NCBI RefSeq assembly: GCF_000283155.1
Contig: NW_004454181.1
Location: 27,363,650 to 27,427,649 of the forward strand
Direction of reading: 5' to 3'
Source: Ceratotherium simum simum
Taxonomy: Eukaryota > Chordata > Mammalia > Perissodactyla > Rhinocerotidae
Length of the DNA stretch: 64,000 nt
This document shows positions 1 to 11,321 of this stretch, one piece after another; position 1 is the first letter of the stretch; every line of letters starts with the position of its first letter. The notes under the pieces are model-generated. The model did no database searches and was not told the DNA's origin. It saw only the letters and a list, made by a program, of their open reading frames with translations. The position numbers and the translations under genes are program-made.

Positions 1-990
1 ATCTCATTGTAGTTTTGATTTACATTTCCTTAATGACTAATGATTAATGACACTGAGCGTCTTTTCATGTGTTTCTTAATCGTTCATATATACTCTTTAG
101 AGAAATATCTATTCAACTCCTTTGCCCATTTTACAAATTGGGTTGTTTATCTTTTTGTTGTTTAGTTGTACAATTTCTTTATATTTTCTGAATAAAAGAC
201 CCTTATTAGATATACAATTCGCAAATATTTTCTTCCATTCCATGGGTTTCTTTTCACTTTCTTGGCAGTGTCCTTTGATGCATGTAAGTTCAATTTATCT
301 ATTCTTTCTTTTGTTGCTTGTGCTCAAGGTCATGAAGTCTTACTCCTATATTTTCTTCTAAGAGTTTTATAGTTTTAGCTCTTATATTTAGGCCTTTTAT
401 ACATTTTGAGTTAATTTTTTATATGATGTGAGGTACGGGTCCAACTTCATTCTTCATATGTGGATATCCAGTTGTCCCAGCACCATTTGTTGAAGACTCT
501 ATTCTTTCTCCCATTGAATGGTCTCAGCACCCTTGTTGAAAACCAATTGACCAAAGATGTATAGGTTTATTTCTGGGATCTCAATTCTATTCCATTGATC
601 TATGTGTAAGACTATCCTTATGCTGGTACCACACTATTTTCATTGCTGTAGCTTTGTAGTAAGTTTTTAAATCAGGAAGTGTGAGTCTTCACACTTTGTT
701 TTTCTTTTTCAAGATTGTTTTGGTTCTTTGGGGTTCCTTGAAATTCCATACGAATTTCAGAATCAGCTTTTCCACTTCTGAAAAATGGAATTTATGGGAT
801 TTTGATAGGGATTGCATTGAACCTGTAGATCGCTTTAGGGAGTATTATGTCTTCAACCCATGAACATGGATGTCCATTTATTTAGGTCTTCTTTAATTTC
901 TTTCAGCAATGCTTTGTAGTTTCAGTATGAAAGTCTTATATCTTTGTGATTAAATATATTTCTGAATATTTTATCCTTTTTTGGTGCTAT
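1..990 (-). mobile_element. L1 (LINE-1) fragment, antisense, old
   Basis: The plus strand reads as the reverse complement of the distal ORF2 part of a mammalian L1. Phrases typical of antisense L1 include CAGCACCATTTGTTGAAGA near 480, TATTCCATTGATCTATGTG near 590 and GGGATTGCATTGAACCTGTA near 810. The frame is broken by many stops and indels, so it is dead. The element runs off the left edge of the window. Subfamily (L1MA/L1MB-like) is a guess by eye. Confidence 0.85.
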
Positions 991-1007
991 TGTACACAAT
1001 TTTTCCC

Positions 1008-1665
1008 CAATTTTTTTTATTGTGGTAAAATATACATAACATAAAATTTACCATCTTAAGTATACAGTTCAGTGGTCTTAAATACATTTGTAATGTTGGG
1101 CTATCATCACCACCATCCAACTCCAGAATTCTTTTCATCTTGTAAAACTGAAACTCTATACCCATAAAAAATAACTCCTCATTCTCCACACCCCCATCCC
1201 CCGGCAACCACCATTCTACTTTCTGTCTTTATGATTTTGACTATTCTAAGTGACTCATATAAGTGGAATCATACAGTATTTGTCTTTTTGTGACTGGCTT
1301 ATTTCATTTAGAATAATGTCCTCAAGGTTCATCCATGTTGTAGCATATGTCAGAATTTCCCACCTTCTTAAGGCTAAATAATATTCCATTGTATGTATAT
1401 ACCACATTTCGTTTATCCATTCATCCATCAATGGACACTTGGGTTGCTTTCATGTTTTATCTATTGTGAACAATGCTGCTATGGACACGGGTGTACAATT
1501 AGAGACCTTGTTTTTTAATTTTGGGGGTATATACCCAGAAGTGAGATTACTGGATCATGTGGTCGTTCTTTTAATTTTTGAAGGAACCGCCATACTGTTT
1601 TCCACAGTGCCTATACCATTTTACATTCCCACTAATGGTGCACAAGGCTACTAATTTCTTTGCAC
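1008..1665 (-). mobile_element. L1 3' end, antisense, old (second element)
   Basis: The stretch begins with a short T-run followed by the antisense 3' UTR of an L1M-type element and continues into the terminal ORF2 part. Examples are ACTGGCTTATTTCATTTAGA near 1290 and AATATTCCATTGTATGTAT near 1380. In an antisense copy the 3' UTR should precede the ORF2 part. The stretch at 1-990 is ORF2-like but lies before this 3' UTR, so two separate insertions are more likely than one. Confidence 0.8.
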
Positions 1666-1669
1666 ACAA

Positions 1670-2310
1670 TTTTTGATACCAAATTTTTTAACTTAACCTA
1701 TGGACATCTTTCCACATCAGTGGTATAGAGGGCTACCTAATCCTTTTATGGCACTTTATGGATATACCACAGTTCACTTCAATAATCCCTCAATATTGGC
1801 TACCTTGTTTATTTCCGATTCTTAGCTATCATAAAAAGGATGCACTGAGCTTCATTAGAATGTACATCTTTGTGCACTTACCCAATTATTTCCTTTAGAT
1901 AAGTCCCCGGAAGTGAACTTATTAGGTCAAAGGAGAGGCATACTTTTTTTTTTTTTTTTTGGTGAGGAAGATCAGCCCTGAGCTAACATCCATTGCCAAT
2001 CCTCTTCTTTTCGCTGAGGAAGATTGGCCCTGGGCTAACATCTGTGCCCATCTTCCTCTACTTTATATGGACACCGCTACAGCATGTCTTGACAAGCGGT
2101 GCGTTGGTGCACGCCCAGGATTCGAACCTGTGAACCCTGGCCTGCCAAAGCATGCGTGATTAACTTCTGCACCACCAGGCCGGCCCCAGAGAGGCATACT
2201 TTTAAAACTTTGATGAATGTTGCCAAATTGTCCTCCAAAAACATCAGAGCAATACCCACTCTGAACAGCAGTGGAAGGGGCGCCTGTTCCCCACACAGGG
2301 TCCAAAGGAC
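1670..2310 (-). mobile_element. Ancient L1M fragment, antisense, split by an ERE
   Basis: The plus strand carries the antisense tail pattern of an old L1, seen as GAAGTGAACTTATTAGGTCAA before the insertion and TGCCAAATTGTCCTCCAAAA after it. An ERE SINE at 1945-2187 interrupts it and duplicates 12 bp of target. Similar old L1 tails occur at 5040-5290 and 29400-29815. Confidence 0.65.
1945..2187 (-). mobile_element. ERE SINE, antisense, long-module form
   Basis: On the minus strand it starts GGGGCCGGCCTGGTGGTGCA and ends in a poly-A (poly-T on plus, 1945-1960). Two copies of the GTTAGCTCAGGGC module are visible on the minus strand. The flanks carry a perfect 12-bp duplication GAGAGGCATACT at 1933-1944 and 2189-2200. 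The tRNA head is diverged, so this is one of the older copies. Confidence 0.9.
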
Positions 2311-2519
2311 TTTTCCCCTATGTCACTTCCAGAGGGACAGGATAGGGGCCTGACATGCTCCTTCACTGGGCAGAAACCTTGAAGAAGATGGTAACCGTCC
2401 CATTCAATAGAGAAGTTCTCCTCTTAGATCTGGAAGGGCCCTCGGCAAATCTTTATTGGAATTTTTTATTATAAAGACCATTTGTCTGGGTTTTGTTGTT
2501 GTTGTTTTGTCTATTTCCT

Positions 2520-2790
2520 CCTCTAGACTGTAGGCTACATGTGGCCAGGGACTGTGCCTGGCTTGTCCATGTGAATGCCAATGTCTTGTAAAGTACCTGG
2601 CACAGGGAAGATCTCAGAAAACATTAGTTATCCATAGGATGGGGGACAAGACAGTTTACCACATGGTGAAACTCAATGAGAGTAGGAACGGTGTCTGTCA
2701 TCACCTCCTGTGTCTCCACTGTAGCACAGTCTCTGGCACATAGCAACTGTTCAGTAAGTATTTGTTGAATGAATAAATGAAAGTGCTGGC
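2520..2790 (+). repeat. Two L2 3'-tail fragments
   Basis: Both read as the 3' end of LINE-2: an 'actgtaggct ... gggactgtgcctgg' piece near 2525-2610 and a second ending in CAGTAAGTATTTGTTGAATG near 2752. They are short and diverged. No frame is kept. Confidence 0.6.
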
Positions 2791-3640
2791 TCTTGAGTGG
2801 TAGCAGATCTGAAGACTCCTAGTCCAGTGCTCTTTCTGCCTGCTACAACTTCTTACTCACTTTTATTTTAATGTTTGCACTGGATTTCTGTCTTTATGGT
2901 CCCTTGGTTTCTGTGCTTCAGCAAAACAGCCACCTTTCTGCTGCCAAACAGACAACCATAGGACGTCACGTGTCAGCAGCTCTGCGGTCTCATCTAACAC
3001 TCTCAAATGATTTTCCAGTGGTGAGGACCAGGGAGGGAATTTCCCCATGCGTGCCCAGCTCTGGCCCATCTGTGCCCCCTTCACTTGGATGCTGTTCTGT
3101 GGGCTGGAGTCAGCATGAGAGCTATTTTTGACTAAGTGGCTACCTAATCTTACATAACCCTCAGCGATTCAGGCCAAGGTCATTCGGCTTAGTGCATGAA
3201 AGACATTTCAGAGTTAGTGATCCCCCTTCGCCAGAGCCACCCCAGAGCCCCAGAGCTGGGAGGGTAGTGCCATGATGGTGGCTCTCGGCCTCCTCTGCAA
3301 AGCCCAGGTAGGACCTTTTGAGCACAGCTCGACTTCTATAACAGTCCCTGGGAGAATTCCCCAAATATCTTGTTTCCCAATCTCCCCGGCTCTTGGGTGA
3401 AATTATGAACCTAGGAAGCAGTGTGTTAGGACCCCATCTCTCCCCATGCGCATCCAGTCTTGCTTCTTCCCCTAATGTGGAGATGCATGAGCAGAAGATA
3501 CTTGAGAGGGTCCACGGATGAGGAAGACTTTGTCTCTCCTAGAGGAGAAGTGGTAAACCCACATTTTAATCTCAATTTTGTTTTATTGGAAACAAGATAC
3601 AATGGCATTCAAGGTCCTCTGGAATCTAATCCCAAATGCC
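2791..3640. other. Intergenic, nothing recognised
   Basis: No splice-flanked exon, RNA gene or known repeat stands out. Open frames here (for example 2871-3131 plus, 2863-3084 minus) overlap on both strands and lack family signatures. Confidence 0.5.
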
Positions 3641-4145
3641 TTTCCTATCTCATCAGCAAACCCTTAGCCAAAGGCCTGACATATAATAGATGCTCGCTAA
3701 ATGCTTAGTGAATGGAATTCACTGCCTGCTCCCTCGTACTTCCTGCCACACCCCACTACCCGCCAACTCCAGGCCCTGCTGGTGAACTCTGCACGTGTGC
3801 ACGTGCTGCTTCCTTCACCTGATAAGCCCTTTACTGCATGCTCTACACTCAGCGCCCAGTTCAAAGCCCAATGCCTCAAGACCACCTTTCAAGATCCCCC
3901 TAAAGAGAATGGGTTGTTCTTTGGTCTATATTTTCCTAGCATGCTGCTCACACTTCTGTTTGGAGCTTCTCGTACCATCTTATAACCGGTATGCACCCTT
4001 CCATTTCTTCCCCCAGACTGTGAGCTCCTCGAGGGCAGGTTCTGGCCCTGAGCTGTCACTGTACCTCCAGTACCTATTGCTGCCTGGCATTTATTGGGCC
4101 CCTGTAAACACCCACTTGTTGGATGGACAGGTGACTAAAGACACG
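3640..4145 (+). repeat. L2 LINE fragments, sense
   Basis: A short L2 tail (CATATAATAGATGCTCGCTA) is followed by a longer L2 3' portion. The typical GACTGTGAGCTCCTCGAGGG occurs near 4017 and 'cctggcatttattgg' near 4083. L2 is ancient and shared across mammals, so this copy gives no lineage information. Confidence 0.7.
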
Positions 4146-5035
4146 AATGACATCTGCAGTTCATAGAATCATTTGTGTTTCAAATCCAACATGGGCTGGC
4201 TCAACGAGAGAGTCATGAGTGATAGACTCTTGAGTCAACGTTCTGAATACGTGTGGAGTCAGCATAGCTTTCTCTCTTAAAAATTTTTTTAATCCCACAC
4301 ATAATTAGTGTCCATTGTAGAAATCACAGCACAGCTGCAAGAAAATCACTTTTAACAATTTTAGAATATCTTTTCAGACTTGTTCCTCCTAGTGCTCCCC
4401 TGCCTACATCTTTACAGAAACGGGACCTCGCTGTGTTTACTGTTATCCATTTCCCTCAACAATAGGTAGAGGATAACTGCAATAATCGGCCCAGTTCCCT
4501 TTCCTGGGAGACGATGCTCTTCTCCATGTGATGCAGGAGCTCCCATGTGAGGTCAAGGAGACCCCTCCCGTGGTCTTAGTTGATTGGTCCAGAGGCAGGT
4601 CTTGACCCCAGCTGGGCCATTCACGGTGCCTGGCTGTCCTGCCCACAGTTGACTGGTTCTGATTTGGGCACTTCACCTAAGGTAGCCAATATATTCCGTG
4701 CTTGGGATTCTGGATTCAGGGCTAGAGATAGTTTCAGGTAGACCCTTTCCTGGGTCCCAAACCTTGTTCCCCACTAGCCGGTCTGTAGTGAGAAAGTGAG
4801 GGGCAAACATGGCCGATGGAGAGGGAGTCCTGGAGGTGTCTGAGTCCAGATTCCAGTTCTGAAGTTCTGGCCACACTGTGGTCCTTCCCGAACCTTGGAT
4901 GTTCAGCTCTCCTTTGGATTCTATGGACCAACAAATCCTCCCTGTGCTTTTTCCATACTGAGATGGATTTATGTCACTTGCCACTGAACAGCTCCTAACA
5001 CACATGTGTCATGGACATAACTCCATGTCAGCAAT
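4146..5035. other. Intergenic, mostly unique
   Basis: A diverged L1-tail-like AT-rich piece lies near 4262-4440. The remainder shows nothing I can name. The minus-strand frame at 4673-5005 has no recognisable domain. Confidence 0.45.
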
Positions 5036-5039
5036 ATAC

Positions 5040-5290
5040 ACGCACAACATCATTTTTAACGGTGGCTCGGTATTGTTTGAATTTCCACTTTTAACCAATC
5101 TCTTGTTGTTGGATATCTAGATTATTTCCATTTTTTCACTGTGATGAGCAGGGCTGTAGTAAACATCCTCATAAATTCATCTTTGCTCCCATGCATTCTT
5201 TTATCAGAAAGAATTCTTCAAGGTGGAATTGCTACGATAAAACGTATTCATATTTTTATGGCTCTGTGACACAGCTTTTGACTGCCTTGA
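5040..5290 (-). mobile_element. Ancient L1M tail, antisense
   Basis: The pattern GGATATCTAGATTATTTCCA, followed by 'gatgagcagggctgtagtaaac' and AAGGTGGAATTGCTACGATA, is the antisense end of an old L1. It is strongly diverged. Confidence 0.6.
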
Positions 5291-5724
5291 TGCACTGTGG
5301 TTATTGCCTCTTCCAGTAGCGCTGTCCACACTGTCAACACTGTCATTGGATGCAGTCATAGGATTACATTATTTCAGACTGAGATGGCCCCAGTGAGTTT
5401 GACCCTCGCTGGTCCTTCAGGGGAAGGAGGGCCCGGGTTTTGGCCCCAATATGCCTATAAACTGCGTGCAAGTGTTGTGTTGAAAAAGTAGGTATGGGGT
5501 CAGTCACGGTCATGAGCATTTTTAGGGGATTTTGTAAACATGAGGACAAATCCCTGATTGCACAGTGGACTCTAGGTCTCCCAGCTTCAAGGTTATCAGC
5601 TAGGTCCCAAGGGTTTATCCCAGGAGGCAAGGGAAGAATATGGCTGTTAGGACATGTTTGGCACCCAATGCCAGGGAGCAGGGCACAGTCCTCAGTCTGG
5701 GAGGTCAAGGGACAAATCAGTCAA
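5291..5724. other. Intergenic, nothing recognised
   Basis: Unique-looking sequence with overlapping short frames on both strands. No exon signature was seen. Confidence 0.45.
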
Positions 5725-6140
5725 CTGTCCCTGTGCCGAGCACTGTGCTCTGTGCCTGGTTACAGGGGACAAGGCAGACACAATCCCCGCCGCCCTGGTG
5801 CTCACAGTCTGGCAACGAAGACGGATGCTGAATGAGTCCTACCACGAAGAAGAGTGAGGGTCCTATCCGGCAGTGCTGGGTGCCTTGGGTGAATGGTCAG
5901 GGGCTCATCCTGTTCAGAGAGTGGGGATTAAGCTGAGACTTGAAGGATGTGTAGTGGTAAGCCCAATGAAGAGCGAACGAGTATCCCAGGCAGAGGAAAC
6001 AGATGGCAAAAAGGCCTGGAAATAGCAAAGAACGTAGAATGTTCAGTAGACAGAAAGTCTTGCTTGGCTTGAACATAGAGAATCCAGTAAAAGGAGTGAA
6101 AGATGAGATGGTAAGCCCTCCTCAGGCCAGGCTTAGTGAC
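5725..6140 (-). repeat. L2 LINE, antisense
   Basis: It reads as antisense L2: 'gccgagcactgtgctctgtgcc' near 5733, then 'gagacttgaaggatg' near 5935 and TATCCCAGGCAGAGGAAACA near 5982. The same order occurs in the other antisense L2 copies at 13375, 23165 and 39660. Confidence 0.65.
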
Positions 6141-6162
6141 CTGTGCTAAGAACTCTTTCCTG

Positions 6163-6377
6163 GGCCGGCCCCGTGGCTTAGCAGTTAAGTGCGCGTGCTC
6201 CGATGCTGGCGGCCAGGGTTCAGATCCCGGGCGCGCACCGACGCACCGCTTCTCCTGCCATGCTGAGGCCGCGTCCCACGTACAAAAACTAGAAGGATGA
6301 CATACAACTATCTACTGGGGCTTTGGGGGAAATAAATAAATAAATTAAATTAAATTAAATTAAAAAAAAAAAAAAAA
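6163..6377 (+). mobile_element. ERE SINE, sense, young
   Basis: Full tRNA-like head with the A-box region (GTGGCTTAGCAGTTAAGTGC) and B-box region (GGGTTCAGATCCC), then the CTACTGGGGCTTTGGGGG core and an (AAAT)n/(TAAAT)n plus poly-A tail. About 10 bases of the usual 'gtgcagctat' segment are missing after AGAAGGATG. A perfect 15-bp TSD, AAGAACTCTTTCCTG, sits at 6148-6162 and 6378-6392, which argues for a recent insertion. Confidence 0.96.
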
Positions 6378-6690
6378 AAGAACTCTTTCCTGATGGCAAT
6401 GGGGACCTTTGGAGGGAACAGCAGGGGAGAGGTGTGATCCATGTTCTTCAGGGGGAGTTAGGGATAGATTGAATCAAAAGGTAACAGAGCCCATATTTCT
6501 GGCACTTCTGGCCTGTCCCGCAGGCCCAAGGCCATCTGAAACCTTCTCTGTCCATTACACTTGGGTCTCAGACCTCTTAGCTCAGCCCCACCGCAGTGAG
6601 AGCCAAATCCAGGGCCTCAACCAACCTTCTCATCACGGCGGATGCCTTCTGCGGATCAGCCCAGGCTCCTATCCCAGGTCCTGCTCTTTT

Positions 6691-6905
6691 TTTTTTTTTT
6701 TAAAGATTTTATTTATTTATTTTTTCCCCCCAAAGCCCCAGTAGATAGTTGTGTGTCATAGCTGCCCATCCTTCTAGTTGCTGTATGTGGGACGCGGCCT
6801 CAGCATGGCCGGAGAAGCAGCGCGTCGGTGCGAGCCCGGGATCCGAACCCGGGTCGCCAGCAGTGGAGCGCGCTCACTTAACCACCAAGCCACGGGGCCG
6901 GCCCC
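6691..6905 (-). mobile_element. ERE SINE, antisense, young
   Basis: On the plus strand it is poly-T, then CCCCAAAGCCCCAGTAGATA, ending CCACGGGGCCGGCCCC. The 15-bp TSD (CAGGTCC[T/C]GCTCTTTT region, one mismatch) lies at about 6676-6690 and 6906-6920. It sits only 300 bp from another ERE in the opposite orientation. Confidence 0.95.
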
Positions 6906-7149
6906 AGGTCCCGCTCTTTTAATAGATAAATATAGCATGTTCACATAAGAGCATACACACGAATATATCTCTACTTTCTACGTAAAGAAGCAACATTTCC
7001 CGCCACCCCACCCCCACCATGCCTCCCATATAGACAAGAATATTTGTCATGAAATTAAATGGAATGAGATAATGGAACTGAAAGTGCTTTGTAAAAGGAA
7101 AAAGGGTGAACAGTGGCTTTCAATTTTTTTTTTCTCTTAAGCAGCAGAA

Positions 7150-7535
7150 GTCTTTTTTTCGAATAAAATCTTACTATACCTCCGTACATCCATCTGCCTT
7201 TTGGAAACATCTCAAATTTTACATGTCCAAAACTGAGGCCTTGGATTCTGCCATCCTCTTCAAATCTGCTCCTCCCCCACCTTCTCCATATTAGTTCAGA
7301 CACCTTGTCCCACCCAGGTGCTCATGCTAGAAGCTGGAGAGGCAGCCCTGGTGTGCCTCTCCCACCCCCACTCATGGGCCACCACTCCCCCCACCATCAC
7401 CAGCCCTGTGGGCTCTTCTCCAACATGTGTCTCCAATCCATTCTCAAGTCTCCATCGCCACCACCACCCCTCACCTGGATTCTGCAATAGCCCTACCTCA
7501 GCTCCTCAAGATTGCACCTGCCCCCTTTCCAGTTC
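7150..7535 (+). repeat. L2 LINE fragment, sense
   Basis: ACATGTCCAAAACTGAGGCC near 7219, TTCAAATCTGCTCCTCCCCC near 7259 and the later 'cacctggattctgcaatagcc' follow the internal order of L2. The open frames across it are chance frames. Confidence 0.6.
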
Positions 7536-7543
7536 AAAGCTCA

Positions 7544-7765
7544 GGGCTGGCCCCGTGGCTTAGCGGTTAAGTGCTCGCGCTCCGCTGCTGGCGGCCCGGG
7601 TTCGGATCCTGGGCGCGCACCGACACACCACTTCTCTGGCTATGCTGAGGCCGCGTCCCACATACAGCAACTAGAAGGATGTGCAGCTGTGACATACAAC
7701 TATCTACTGGGGCTTTGGGGAGAAAAAGATAAATAAATAAAATCTTTAAAAAAAAAAAAAAAAAA
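7544..7765 (+). mobile_element. ERE SINE, sense
   Basis: Complete head, GGGTTCGGATCC B-box, CTACTGGGGCTTTGGGGAGA and a long poly-A. A short TSD, AAAGCTCA, is at 7536-7543 and 7766-7773. Confidence 0.93.
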
Positions 7766-7799
7766 AAAGCTCACACACTAGCCAGAGTGGAACAGACTA

Positions 7800-8335
7800 C
7801 AGAATTATGCACAAATCACGAGAGTTAAGCTTGATGAGTTTGCCTAAACTGAACACAACTGTGCAACCAACACCCAGATCAAGAGACAGAACATCACCAG
7901 CAACCCAGAAGCCCCTGTGTGCCCCTTCTAGTCACCGCCATCCCTCCCCCAGGATAACCACTATCCTGACTTCTAACACCATAGATCAGTTTTGCCTGTT
8001 TTTGAACTTTATATACATGGATTAATACAATGTCTATTACTTTATATCTGCCCTAATTCACCTATCATTATGCTTGTGAGATCCATCTACATTATTACGT
8101 GTAGTTATAGATTGTTCATTTTCATTGCTGTATAGTATTCCTTTGTCTGAATTTATCATTATTTAGTCAGTCAAGTACTGAGAAGCATTTGAGTGGTTTA
8201 TAGTTTGGGGCTATTACAAAGCGCAGTTGTTAATATTTTTGTCTTTGGTGCACATAAGTACGCATTTGTGTTGAGTAGCTATCTAAGAGTAGAATTGCTT
8301 CATCATAGGGTGTGCATATGTTCACAGAGTGATAT
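7800..8335 (-). mobile_element. Old L1M 3' end, antisense
   Basis: 'caaccaacacccagatcaagagacagaacat' near 7866, GGATAACCACTATCCTGACT near 7953 and TTTCATTGCTGTATAGTATTC near 8120 are the antisense 3' portion of an old L1. No coding potential remains. Confidence 0.7.
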
Positions 8336-8339
8336 TTTT

Positions 8340-8876
8340 AAAGCACAATCAGATTGCAGCATTCTCTTGCTTAAATGCTCCATGGCTTCCCCTTGCCTTT
8401 AGAATAAATTCCCAACTTTTCTCTCAACCCACAAAGGCCTTACAAGTTCCAACATCCCATGACCTCTCCCTCCCAAGCTCACACCCTACCCTTGCACTGG
8501 CTGCTTTCCCACCATAGTGAACTTCTCTTCCATTCTTGGAGCCTGCCAAGCTCTTTTTCTGCCAGGATCCCACCCACTGGATATGCCACAGTTTCCAACT
8601 GGCCAGTTTTTACTCATTCTTTATGTTGAAAGTGTAATAGAATTTCCTCAGAAAGACCTCTCCTGATCTCCAATCTAAAAAAGCAATCACCATTATTGTC
8701 TCTCATTGCACAGCTCATAATTGCACTTAACTACAATTTGAAATTGTCTGGTTGTTAATGACTGCCTCACCCAGTAGACTGTAAGCAACAAGAGACTGGG
8801 ATTGTCATGTTCGCTGTTGTGTCACCAATACCTAGCACCGGGCAGTAACACAGTAGGTGCTCAATAAATATCAATG
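8340..8876 (+). repeat. L2 LINE fragment, sense
   Basis: 'ctccatggcttccccttgcc' near 8380, 'agaaagacctctcctgatctcc' near 8652 and the terminal 'gtaggtgctcaataaatatc' near 8853 give the L2 3' region in correct order. Confidence 0.75.
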
Positions 8877-8889
8877 TGGGATAGAGAGT

Positions 8890-9136
8890 GGATAAGAGAA
8901 GAACAAATGCTTTGAAGTCACACAGGGACTGCAGGCAAATCTTGGCTCCATTACTCACTACTCTTGTGCCTTCAGGCAAGTTACCTAAATTCCCTGGACC
9001 TCATTTTCCTCCTCTGTAAAAGAAGAATAATCCTGCTGGCCTCTCAGACAGGTAGGTAGTTGTAGGGACGGAGTGGGAAAACGTGTATGCACATTGCCTA
9101 GCACACAACGTGTTGGGCACATTGTAAGTGCTAGTT
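8890..9136 (+). repeat. MIR SINE, sense
   Basis: It contains the MIR core: 'ttgtgccttcaggcaagttacctaaat' then 'cctcattttcctcctctgtaaaa' and a tail of 'attgcctagcacacaa...gtaagtgctagttaa'. MIR is an ancient tRNA-derived mammalian SINE. Confidence 0.8.
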
Positions 9137-9300
9137 AAGGCGTGGCTTTCCATGTATCAACTCACTGACGCCTCGCCACAATCCCAGGGCCGGCACTGTT
9201 CTAAATCCCCATGGCTAGATGAGGAAATTAAGAAACTAAGGCTCAGGGAGGTTAAATACTTTGCACAAAAATTCTGGCTCCAGAGCCTAGGCCTTCCTGT
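9137..9300 (-). repeat. MIR-like fragment
   Basis: GATGAGGAAATTAAGAAACT followed by 'aaggctcagggaggttaaatactttgcac' is the antisense MIR signature. It abuts the sense MIR at 8890-9136. Confidence 0.6.
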
Positions 9301-9469
9301 ACAACGGTATTGGTAGCAGCATGTGAAAGATCAATAAAAACAGAGGAAGGGGCAGTGGCGAGCTTCTAACAGCCAACAGCCAGCTCACCCCCACCCCCTG
9401 TGACATCCATTCATCCCCAGGAAACCCAAAGGTTAGGAGCACATGAAAACCACTGGGTTACACAAACAT

Positions 9470-10290
9470 CCGTGGTTATTAATAGCTAGAAAGGAAAAAT
9501 AGAAAGATCTGATTACAGAAAAATTTTAAACTTCTGTATAACAAAAGTCATCACAAACGAGGGCAAAAGATAAATGGGAATGTAGGAGAAAATATTTAAA
9601 CTTCATATAAAAAAGGATTACTCTCCCTCAGCTGAACATGCTATGCTCCTGCAAATAAACTGGAAAAATACAAACGACCCAATGGAAAAATGGGCAAAGA
9701 ATGAGAACAGTGGATAGAAGAGGAAATGAAAATGGGCAACAAACACATTGATAATTAGAGAAATGAAAATTAAATAATGAGCTCCCACATATCTCCTAAT
9801 ATTGGCAAAAATGAAAAATATTGGTAACGTTCTCAGCTGACCAAGGCATAAGAAAACCAACACTACCATGCTCATTGTTGGGCTGTAAAAAAATTATAGC
9901 CTTTTAGGAAACATTTTCCAAAATATTATGACAAAAAAGTGTGACAACTTTCAGAAGTGAAAGCAATAATAGATACTAATATAGATAAATGATAGATAGA
10001 TGATAGATAGATAGATATAAAAACAGTCATTGCAACATTTTTTTAATAACAAGATACACCCTGATTGCATCAATACAGTTACATATTACGTAGCTATTAA
10101 AACAAATGAAATAGATCCATGTGTGCCAATTTAAAATTATCTCTAAAACGTACAAGGTGGAAAAAGAATATTCTAGAATAATATCTATGGTTTGATCCCA
10201 TTTTCATAGAAAACAAAATAAGCGTATCCAAATGACCCTGAACATTTGGTTGAGCAAAGAAAAAAGTAGAGAAATCAAATTTCTAAGTAC
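9470..10290 (+). mobile_element. Old L1M fragment, sense
   Basis: The A-rich sense sequence includes AATGGAAAAATGGGCAAAGA near 9681, 'acaaacacattgataattagagaaatg' near 9738 and a decayed 3' portion. It contains a GATA run near 9973-10020. Confidence 0.65.
9973..10020. repeat. (GATA)n microsatellite
   Basis: About nine imperfect ATAGATAG/ATGATAG units inside the L1 fragment. The array is short and interrupted. Confidence 0.75.
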
Positions 10291-10329
10291 AGTGTGTCAA
10301 AGGTGTTGGACTGGAGAGTATTAGTTTTG

Positions 10330-10560
10330 TTTCAGATACATCTTTAAGTTTGAATGGCTGCAGTGAGCAGGTATTTTATTTAAAAATTAATTAATAAGCC
10401 CTGCTCATTAATGATGACTTACTAAATGTCACCTGCCTGTCTACCCTTGTAAAACATTTCCTGCTTTAACACTTACGTTGCTTCAGTTCCTACAAATAAG
10501 CTGCTAGTTGGAGAGAAGGTGTTAATTGTCTTCTGAACTACTTCCTCTGATTAACGTCTT
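10330..10560. other. Unique AT-rich block, possible conserved element
   Basis: No repeat signature was recognised. The block carries homeobox-like cores (TTAATTAATAAG near 10386, CATTAATGATGA near 10406) and a CACCTG E-box near 10430. It sits between two old L1 pieces. Regulatory function is only an inference from composition. Confidence 0.3.
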
Positions 10561-10609
10561 GGCTTGCTCTGCTGCCCAGCCTTCCAGAGGGAAGAAACCT
10601 TATATCATT

Positions 10610-10860
10610 ATTATTCTAAAAAGAAATATGTGTTCTGCATCTGCAACACATACATGCACATGGTAGAAAATGCGAAATGAATGAAAGATTATATAGTGGG
10701 AGGTGAGCCTTATTTTCTCCCTACTCTCCTAGCCACCTAGTTCTACACCAGGTTCTTGTGTATCCTTCCAAAGATTTTCTAGGCATATACTAGCATATAT
10801 GTGTATATATTCTATTTTTTAACACAAATGCTGTATGTAATGTCTATGCACACAAATATG
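10610..10860 (-). mobile_element. Old L1M tail-like fragment
   Basis: The pattern 'gtgtatccttccaaagattttctaggcatatac' near 10757 resembles the antisense tail of old L1M elements. It is diverged and short. Confidence 0.4.
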
Positions 10861-10974
10861 GAAGATGCCTTTTGATTTCTTCTAGCCAGAACCTGATTAG
10901 ATCCAAGGTTGCAGTTTTCTTCTGCTTGAGAAGCCGAATTTCCCCAACTGAGGTAGTTTATCCCTCCATCCATC

Positions 10975-11150
10975 AGTCCACCTGTCCCTCCACTAACATC
11001 CGCTAACATGTATTTGGTAAGCACTCACTCTGTGCCAGGCACCAGGCTAGAAGCTGGAGATAAAGTGGTGAAAAGGCAAAGTCCTTGCTCTCACCAGCTG
11101 ACCTTCTAGTGCGGAAGAAACAAATTATGTAGAGGAAGACAAATAATAGG
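10975..11150 (-). repeat. L2 3' end, antisense
   Basis: TGGTAAGCACTCACTCTGTG followed by 'ccaggcaccaggctagaagctggagataaa' is the reverse of the L2 terminus. The next 170 bp up to the MIR hold nothing I recognise. Confidence 0.65.
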
Positions 11151-11321
11151 AAAAAACCAACAAATTTCAGATAATGGAATGTGCCTTGGAGAGACTCATT
11201 CTCAGTCAGGAGAGGGCATGGGGGAGAGGTGGGAAGGAGAGGGAGAGGAAGGTTTCTTTGCTCTGATGATTTTCCAATGAGAGATTCCATGCGCAGAGTT
11301 TAAACCTGATCCTAGTAGTGA

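Noticed and set aside
1..990. Intact reverse transcriptase gene in the L1
   Set aside because: Stops and indels break the antisense ORF2, and only the distal part is present.
2063..2305. ERE-derived frames with repeated RPGF/GSDPGRAPTHR-like peptides at many loci
   Set aside because: The recurring peptide is the translated tRNA-like head of the ERE SINE, not a protein family.
6163..6240. tRNA gene suggested by A- and B-box motifs
   Set aside because: The motifs belong to the tRNA-derived head of ERE SINEs. No cloverleaf with an intact acceptor stem and anticodon loop is evident, and the SINE tail and TSD follow.
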